Source of the DNA: Ottelia alismoides
Taxonomy: Eukaryota; Streptophyta; Magnoliopsida; Alismatales; Hydrocharitaceae
NCBI GenBank assembly: GCA_037367405.1
Contig: JAZKJV010002622.1
Coordinates: 531,369-595,368, forward strand
Length of the DNA: 64,000 bases
Direction of reading: 5' to 3'
This document shows, piece by piece, positions 57,422 to 64,000 of the stretch. A program made the translations under genes and the position numbers. A model generated the notes under the pieces. The model did not search any database. It saw only the letters and a program-made list of their open reading frames with translations, and was not told where the DNA came from. How positions within the stretch are numbered: position 1 is the stretch's first letter; each line of letters begins with the position of its first letter.

Positions 57422-58739
57422 TGAAGGATATGGGTAAATCCTTAAGTACATCATGGAAGCGTGATGATTTCATCTAATGCGATCGGAGCGACTAGTCGCA
57501 CTAATCGCTAGGTGCAGTGGAATTTAAAAAATTTTAAATCATATGATGAAACCACATGATCCCAAGAGAAAATTTCTTGGATCGTTTCATCTAACCACAA
57601 AGTATTAGAAATATCTCTTGAAGCGTGGTTGCGATCACTTGATCTCTAAAGTAAGAGATCATCCTGACTCAAGTCCGATCCACGAAGATGGCACTTGCGG
57701 GCTCGATGATGAGACGCGTGCTTCCTGCAATCCACGATGAATATCCAAGACTTGAATATACTTATTTTATCCAACGAAATATGACGTCTCCTTCTTGTGC
57801 AAGAAGCTCCAAAGAAGACAGAGATCCATGAGCAATCGAGACGACAACATGACGACGTAACTACGACTGTAATTCTCTCAAGAACTTAAGGTGGACGGCC
57901 ACCCTTCGAGAGATAGAGAGAGAGAGAGATGGCGTAAGAATGAGGCTAAAGAGAGAGAGAGAGAGAGTAGACATGCTATAGAAGGGCTAGGGCTGCCCCT
58001 TCTTATATATTAGTTTGAGAGTCCATGGATCACAATCCCTGGGATACACAAAATCAATGGTTAGATTGATTTGTGTTTTTAATCAATGGCCATGATCATT
58101 GTTGTTTAATAAAGCAACAACAATTTAATTTATATTAAATTAAATATATGTTATATTATCATCAACATAATTTAACTTAATAAAATTAATCAAGATAATA
58201 AAGAGGATAAAAGAAAATTTCCTCTTAAAAAGATGGCGCGTCACCGATGGATAATCCATGGGTGACGCCACATCTAGATTAGGTGGATTTTATCTTCTTT
58301 AATTTTATGAGATAAAATCTCCTTATCTTTTAATTATTTGCAACAACATTTATTGCAAATATATTCACTAAATTAATTCCAAATTAATTAGTGAATATTT
58401 CAGTCATGCCATTGAAAAAAATGTGAATCTCATTCACAACCCAAAACAAAATGTAAATTATATTTCCAATAATCGTCCAATGTGAATCCAACTCACATTA
58501 ACCATTAATTAGTAAATATTATTTGCAATTGAGCTCTCTCTAATATATTATAAATCATATTTGTAATATATACTGATATTATGGATAGCATGGACAGTAC
58601 TATCCACATTCTACATTTCCCTGATAATTAAATCTCATTTAATTATCTTGGATAATCATTCTTATAATAGGAATCTCATTCATATTATTGTTGATAATTA
58701 AATATTATTTAATTATCAACATCTTATTGCTTGGATACA
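57422..58739 (-). repeat. Copia-family LTR fragment
   Basis: Diverged copy of 10671-12000 / 35667-36930: TGAAGGATAT start, GCGACTAGTCGCACTAATCGC, ATGATGAAACCACATGATC, GA repeats (57910-57970), TATA-like TATATAAGAAGG on the minus strand (about 58000-58011) and an LTR palindrome (58231-58275). Cut at 58739 by the A6 LTR. The left flank is LINE sequence, so this is the outer LTR or a solo LTR. Confidence 0.82.
58231..58275 (-). promoter_or_regulatory. LTR palindrome, third copy
   Basis: AGATG-GCGCGTCACC pairs with GGGTGACGCCACATCT. Sequence differs from the other two copies but pairing and the TGACG core are kept. Confidence 0.55.
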
Positions 58740-61700
58740 TGATGAATCCCTGATTCCTTGCCTTTATTCTTTTATTTTAGCTTCATCTTCTTAGTCAAAC
58801 ACCTATAAATACCACTAATTCTATAATTTTACTATTTTGCATGTATTTGTTAAATATGCATTTTAACACTTTTTGTGCTTAAATAAAAGAATAAAGAAGG
58901 AAAAGAAAAAGAAAAGAAAAGAAAGGATGCGTATGCAATAAATACAGACTGACCTGAACCCCGAGAGATTGTCAAGACTTGAGCTGATCGATCAGGAATA
59001 AAGTAGGGGAGATAGGGTCTTTCATCCAAATATCCAAAAAATAATTTGTACATAAATTCTTTGTATATTTGCATAAAACTTGTATTATTTTATTTGTACA
59101 TAATTTGATCTTAAATTAATTATTTTTGTAAACAAAAGTTGTAAATAAAAAGGTGTTGTAAATAATAAAAATAATTATAAAATAAAATAACGTATATACT
59201 ACAATTAATCACCCTCAGATAAAGCCACAATGCGATCATTGAAATACCAATTCCGTCTCCATACGAACTCAAATTGAACCAAACTCACATTCATTGTACA
59301 GTAAATTAAATTATGTTTTCAAATCGGTTTTCTGGGGTGTTTTGTACAGTTTCACCATTATTTATTGTACATATTTATTCATATTTATTTTTATATTTAT
59401 AATATATATAATTGTAAATATTATTTTCATTAAAAATAATGATAAAAAATATAAATAATAAAATTTAAAAATTGTATTTTAAAAATTATTTCCTTATTTG
59501 TACCTATGTATATTGTATTATATGTGTATTATATGTGTATACAACTAACTTCCTTAAATAAAAATTACCAAAAAAATTAATTATCTAACATTATTTAAAT
59601 AATTAAATTTAATTACAAAATTTGTATTTAGTTATTCGGTTTATTTGATTTATATACTTACCATCTATATGGGATTTTATCCATACCTTTATGACCACCA
59701 TTATGGTGGCTAATTAATTTTTGGGAAATTACTTAATTTATTTAATTTATTTAATTCTGAAATTCGTAATTAGTTAATTAATTAATTTATTTTTTTATTT
59801 AATTAACTAATAAACACCTTCCTTATTTGTAGATACTTTCCATTTTTATTTTGTTTTTCTTTTTTATGGGCTCCTCCTCCCTCATTTCCGTTGGATCAAT
59901 CTTTGGAGAGACGAGCCCGATCTCCAAGAGCTACTTGTCGCAGAAGGGTGCCCAGCCTCCGATCCGATCGGTGACATCTATTTGATCGTCGTCGAGGCCA
60001 TCACGGCGTGTCCAATTCCAAGGTGAGATCCATTTTTATTCCCTGTCTTTTTCTCTGAGATAATTGCAGGTTGATGTTTTGCTCCAATTTTATTAGTCCT
60101 AGGATCTTAAAATGCCAAAAACATCCGTCACACTTTGATCCGCTTCCGAACCCGATTTTTCTTCTCATCTCACGATCTCTCCATTTTCACAGTCTATCTC
60201 ACGCAACCACGCATCTCCGGCCACGCACGGTGGCCGGATACACGGATCCATTCATTCATCTCGTCGAGATCCGTCCATTCACTCATCCTATTTTTACGTA
60301 TAAATAAAAAAATAAAAAAATAGCTTTTCCAATTTATCTCACATTTATTTTTGCAGGGAAAAAAATAAATTTTTGTTTGTCTTTTCTCTTTAATCTTTGT
60401 TTTGCAAGAATAAATAATAAAAATAAAAAAAGTATAGTTGTTGCTTTTCTCTCTAACCTTTATGTTGCAGGAAAATTAAAAAAATGTTTTTGCTTCTCAT
60501 TTGTAGTTCTGTTTAAAAATAAAAAATAAAAAAAGTTTTTTCTTCTCTGTTCTGCTTATAGTTAATTAAAAAACAAAAAAAATATTTAAAACAAAATAAA
60601 AAAAATAACTACATCAAGCGGCAGCACCGCCCACCGCTCACCGCCCACCGCCCAAGCTCTGCGGCACCCTTGCCTTGCCACCACCATTGGGAGACGCATC
60701 CTCCCCGACCTCCGCCTACCAGGCGGCGCCTCGCCTCCATCAACCGACCGCGCCGCCACGCCTCCAGTCGCCATGTCCTTTACTGCACCGTAACCCGCTT
60801 CCCCCGCGCCTCCCCCTCCCGCCGTACGGAGCCGCCCACGACCTCCTGCACCTCCAGGCGCCACAACGATGCCTCGACCTACCCACACGCGAGGACGGCG
60901 CAACCCGCCACCCTCTAGCCTCCAGATCCCGCCTGCATTCTGATCCACTCTACTACGCGCCTGTCGCAGCGTGCCCCGCCTCCCAGCAGGGTTGCGCCGT
61001 CGTGCGCAGCTTTCGACCTCCAGCGCTCGACGTCGTGTGTCGCCCCTCCACGTCCCGTGCTGGCCCTTGCTCACCGAAGAAGAAGGGGTGGCGACTCCCT
61101 TGTGTTTGACAATGAAGGATCCTAGGAGAGAAAGCCCTATGGTTAGGAGCTTTAAAAATAAAAAAATTGGATAAATTGCAGAAAATCCCTTCATGGTTTC
61201 TGAAATTGCAATAAAGTCCCAACAAGCTCTCATGTCACTTTTTCCACACATGCTTTCTGGGTAAATTGCAAAGTTTTTCCTGCATTTTAATTCTATTATC
61301 GTTCAGTACGGAAACAATAAATGTTTGCAATTTGGTCCCTGCATTTTCAGACTTTAATTTGCTTGATCTTTCTAATGGAATAAATATTTTTATTATTCAA
61401 AAAATTCTGAGAAAATCTGTGGATGTTCCTATGAAAGTTGTTGTCATTGTATAAAATTTTTATAGCATATATTATTTAAAAATAAAAAACAATGTCTTTT
61501 TTCTTTGCCGGAATTAGAAAATTCATAAAAATTAAAAAATTTACCTAAAAATTCCAAAAACATATTGTAGGCATGTTTTGTTGTCTTTTAATTTCTGACC
61601 AATTTTGTGCACTTTCCATTTATAAAAACAAAAAAAATTACGAAAAATGAAAATTCTAAAAAAATGTAGAAAATTATAGAAAAATCCAAAAATTGTGATT

Positions 61701-62254
61701 TCAGTCTCTCTTTGTAGATATTTGTCTGTAGTTTATATTAAAAATAATCCCCAGTAGTATTAGTCAATTAAAGTATTTTTAAGTTGCAAAATACTCTCGG
61801 TTGTGCACTGTTTGTTTTTTAGATAATCACAAAAACATCAGAAAAAATCGAAAAAATTACCAAAAATATTTTAAAATATATAAAACACAAGAACATTTTC
61901 TTTTTAATTTTCTCAGTATTTTTAACCTTTATGAAAAATACAAAAAGAGTGTGGTGTTGCGTGTTTTATCCTTTGAGCCTTGTTTTGAAAATTTTAAAAA
62001 AATAAAAAAAAACCACTAAAATATCATTTCAGAAATTTGACTACTAAGTTTTTTAATCATGCTCCTTGTTTTCGACCATGGTCGTTATACCAAGTAAAAA
62101 GAATAGCGAAAATCGCTTACATTTGCTTCTCATTGATTTATCTTTTATTAAGTGGATAAAATACATTTTTTCTCGATTGACTGCGCTTGGTGATTTGGGT
62201 CACAATGACCATTGTTTATTTACATACTAACTCGAGTTGCCAGGCGTGTCATCA
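58740..62254 (+). repeat. 5' LTR of A6 (3515 bp)
   Basis: TGATGAATCCC...GTGTCATCA. AT-rich start; GC-rich zones at 59870-60290 and 60600-61110; AT-rich end with GGTCGTTATACCAAG and GGGTCACAATGACC as in A1 and A3. A 221-residue minus-strand frame and several others in the GC-rich zone have no recognised domain and are composition effects. A possible short intron (GTGAGATCC...AATTGCAG, about 60021-60069) parallels those in A1 and A2. Confidence 0.85.
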
Positions 62255-63535
62255 GAATGGCGTCGTTGCCGGGGAGCACGGCTTCGTAGTCATTTTTCTA
62301 TTTTGTGATATTTGACTCTCTATATTGTCATTGTTTTCTGACCTTCTCTCTTTGATTTTTGTGCGAGGAACTGCTTGGAGGATGACTTGGAGTTTCTTTT
62401 TTGGAGGACCTGCACAAGAAGAAGAGTAGGGAAATGAAGAAGAATTTTTTATTTGAGAGAACATTTGAGACATTTGTAATAATTTAGGACTTTGAACCGT
62501 GGACTTGGACTATTATTCGGGGTCTGTTTCGCCAAGTGCCGGTGCACTTCGGGGACCTCACCGCTGTTTTCTGAATTTTTGATTTTACCGGCATAACTTT
62601 TTATTTGTTTCTCGTGGATTTGGCCTCTAGATTCAGGATTTTGATTGATTGTGATGTAAATACTCTAAGGCCCAACACCTAATAGATTATATGCTCCTAT
62701 CGAACGTAATTAGACCTTGGCTAAAAATTAACTGAAAAAATTAATCTAATTGAATTTGAGACCACGTGTCGTGAGGAGTTACATACAGCGCTGACAGGAC
62801 CCGTTGTGGCGGGCACCGAGTGACTCCTAAGATCGACTCCGGACTCAATTCGGTTAGCTAACTATTGTTCTTCACGATTAATAGAAGATGCTCGTCTAAG
62901 GCCGATTTCCTCGTGCATCATATAGTTAGTTTACATTCTGTTCTTAATTTATGCGCGGATCATAGTGCATGTAGAGTGCTGGAGCAAGATACGTATTTCT
63001 ATCCTTGCATGCACCATTGTGTTTGACTGTGCATTGGCTTTTTCAACTTCCTCCCTCTATTTTCAACTCAAATTAATTAAAGAGGAAATCAGAAAGCTCA
63101 TTAGGCATTATTCTTTGAAAAAAATCCAAAAAAAGTGAAAAATCAAAAACTAAAAAAAATTGGGACTGCTAATTGAATTTGACCTCTAAAACTAAACGTA
63201 ACTGATTCCTCATTGTATTGGGAGAGCAATCCCCTCATTGTTTGCATTTTTAATTGCTCACGTACACACTAAGGAGTAGTGCCCAAATCATATTTAAGCC
63301 TCCTAACTGTTTGTACAATTTTTGTCTGATCACTAAACTCTAAAATAGAAAAGATAAAGACTGAGATATCACAGTCAGATTTGCGTAGAGTTGGTGAATT
63401 GGGGGTTGCATTATGTTTGTATATCTTTGGCGTGATTCGGTTACATTCATCTTTTATAGATAATTAGCAGTCACTTTCTATCTCTTTCTCCCTCTCTTCT
63501 ATCCCACCCTCCCTTCCTTCATTTCCCTCTCTTCA
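62255..63535 (+). other. Leader of A6
   Basis: Starts at the PBS and resembles the A2 leader in places (GTTTTTGTGCGAGG-like at 62357; GTTCTTCACG at 62867 as in A2 near 16601). No credible ORF. Confidence 0.65.
62258..62275 (+). other. Primer-binding site of A6 (tRNA-Asp)
   Basis: TGGCGTCGTTGCCGGGGA, complementary to the plant tRNA-Asp 3' end with one mismatch (T at position 6), three bases after the LTR. Confidence 0.85.
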
Positions 63536-63856
63536 ATGGGTCACATTCCATTCCAGCCAGATTTTGCGGCTTCTTCATTTCATTCCCATCATTCCCGCCC
63601 ACTCTCTTGGGAGGTCAGAACTCCGATCGACATCCCATCTTCCTTCTCTCCCTAGCCACCTTCTTTCTCGAGACATGTTGTGAGTGACGCCCGAAGAGTT
63701 CAAATTGACCAGATACAAAGCCTGGGCGATTACCTTGCTGGGGTGAGAGTGCATTCCATAGAAGATCAAATGGGGCACTTGCGAATTTCAAACGACTTTT
63801 ATCCTAGGATGATGGATGATTACACCGATCAAGAAGCACACTCCCTTCTTCATTGA
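63536..63856 (+). pseudogene. Unrecognised small ORF in A6, one internal stop
   Basis: Frame from ATG 63536 (MGHIPFQPDFAASSFHSHH) to TGA 63854-63856, interrupted by TAG at 63653-63655. The second half (VQIDQIQSLGDYLAGVRVHS, then a Met/Asp-rich end) looks helical. It could be the tail of an Athila ORF1/envelope-like protein or a gag remnant, but I cannot assign it. It occupies the place where gag-pol would be. Confidence 0.4.
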
Positions 63857-63905
63857 GCCTCTTCGTTCTGGATTTAGAGTTCATTGATCTACTTCCGAAA
63901 TTTTC

Positions 63906-64000
63906 AGGGGTAGCATGCGAGGGTAGTACATCTAGGCGGAACCTCTCGTCCTCCTCTAGGGTGGGAAGTACATCTCAACTTAGTTTGGTAATGTTGAGGA
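63906..64000 (+). other. Conserved Athila 3' block in A6 (start)
   Basis: GGGGTAGCATGCGAGGG and TCTAGGCGGAACCTCTC match A1 near 3760-3800 and A2 near 24837-24880. It is cut by the window end. Confidence 0.75.

Larger units (their letters stand above)
58740..64000 (+). mobile_element. Athila element A6, 5' part, apparently without gag-pol
   Basis: 5' LTR 58740-62254, PBS 62258-62275, leader, a broken 107-codon frame (63536-63856), then from about 63906 sequence matching the 3' UTR conserved block of A1 and A2. That block lies about 1.0 kb downstream of the pol stop in A2 and 1.2 kb in A1. Here it comes 1.65 kb after the PBS, so gag-pol is absent. Runs off the window. Likely non-autonomous. 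Confidence 0.82.

Noticed and set aside
57910..57970. GA microsatellite as a separate regulatory feature
   Set aside because: Part of the copia LTR; the same place in the other LTR copies has shorter GA runs. It is recorded under that LTR.
60586..61251. 221-residue minus-strand ORF and overlapping plus-strand ORFs
   Set aside because: GC-rich stretch of the A6 LTR; Gly/Arg/Ala-rich translations without motifs, open in several frames through composition.

Overview
This window is plant nuclear DNA made almost wholly of transposable elements. It carries Ty3/gypsy elements of the Athila type, a chromodomain-type gypsy (Tekay/Del-like), a Ty1/copia element, an L1-type LINE and a small CACTA-type element. 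The primer-binding sites match plant tRNA-Asp (Athila) and initiator tRNA-Met (copia). I found no host gene, tRNA, rRNA or CRISPR array. A pericentromeric or heterochromatic block of a flowering plant with a repeat-rich genome is the likely source (inference); the species cannot be named from the sequence.

Layout, left to right. 1-8270: the 3' half of an Athila element (A1), comprising broken pol, a long 3' untranslated region and a 3' LTR. It is inserted in a chromovirus whose pol tail (8271-9903) and 3' LTR (9939-10670, resuming at 38181-40063) follow. A minus-strand copia element (10671-38180) sits inside that LTR. Its left LTR is in turn split by a complete plus-strand Athila element (A2, 12603-29161). 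A2 has near-identical 3.5 kb LTRs, a 5-bp target duplication (CCAGT), a PBS, a PPT and one uninterrupted 2119-residue gag-pol frame. The nesting order gives relative ages: chromovirus oldest, then copia, then A2. A1 is also younger than the chromovirus.

40064-41079 holds nothing I recognise. 41080-49895 is a rearranged Athila remnant (A3) in which an LTR runs straight into 3' untranslated sequence. A minus-strand solo LTR of a divergent Athila family (45020-49049) interrupts it and itself carries a 415-bp CACTA-type MITE. 49896-55257 is a patchwork of Athila LTR fragments in both orientations. 55258-57421 is a minus-strand LINE with its RT core missing. A copia-family LTR fragment (57422-58739) abuts the LINE and is cut by another Athila element (A6), whose 5' LTR, PBS and leader fill the window to its end. 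A6 appears to lack gag-pol.

The most unusual signals are non-coding. (1) After pol, the Athila elements carry arrays of perfect hairpins. The 3' arm of each repeats the polypurine-tract sequence (AAGTATA plus a G run), and the inner stem pairs covary between copies. (2) An ~850-bp stretch of Athila 3' untranslated sequence is more conserved between A1 and A2 than their pol genes, including 81 identical bases. (3) Every well-preserved Athila LTR begins with a small hairpin (TGATGAAT...ATTCATCA) whose second arm repeats the LTR's 3' terminus. (4) The A2 LTR promoter carries four G-boxes, and two Athila LTRs share a candidate ~305-311 bp leader intron.
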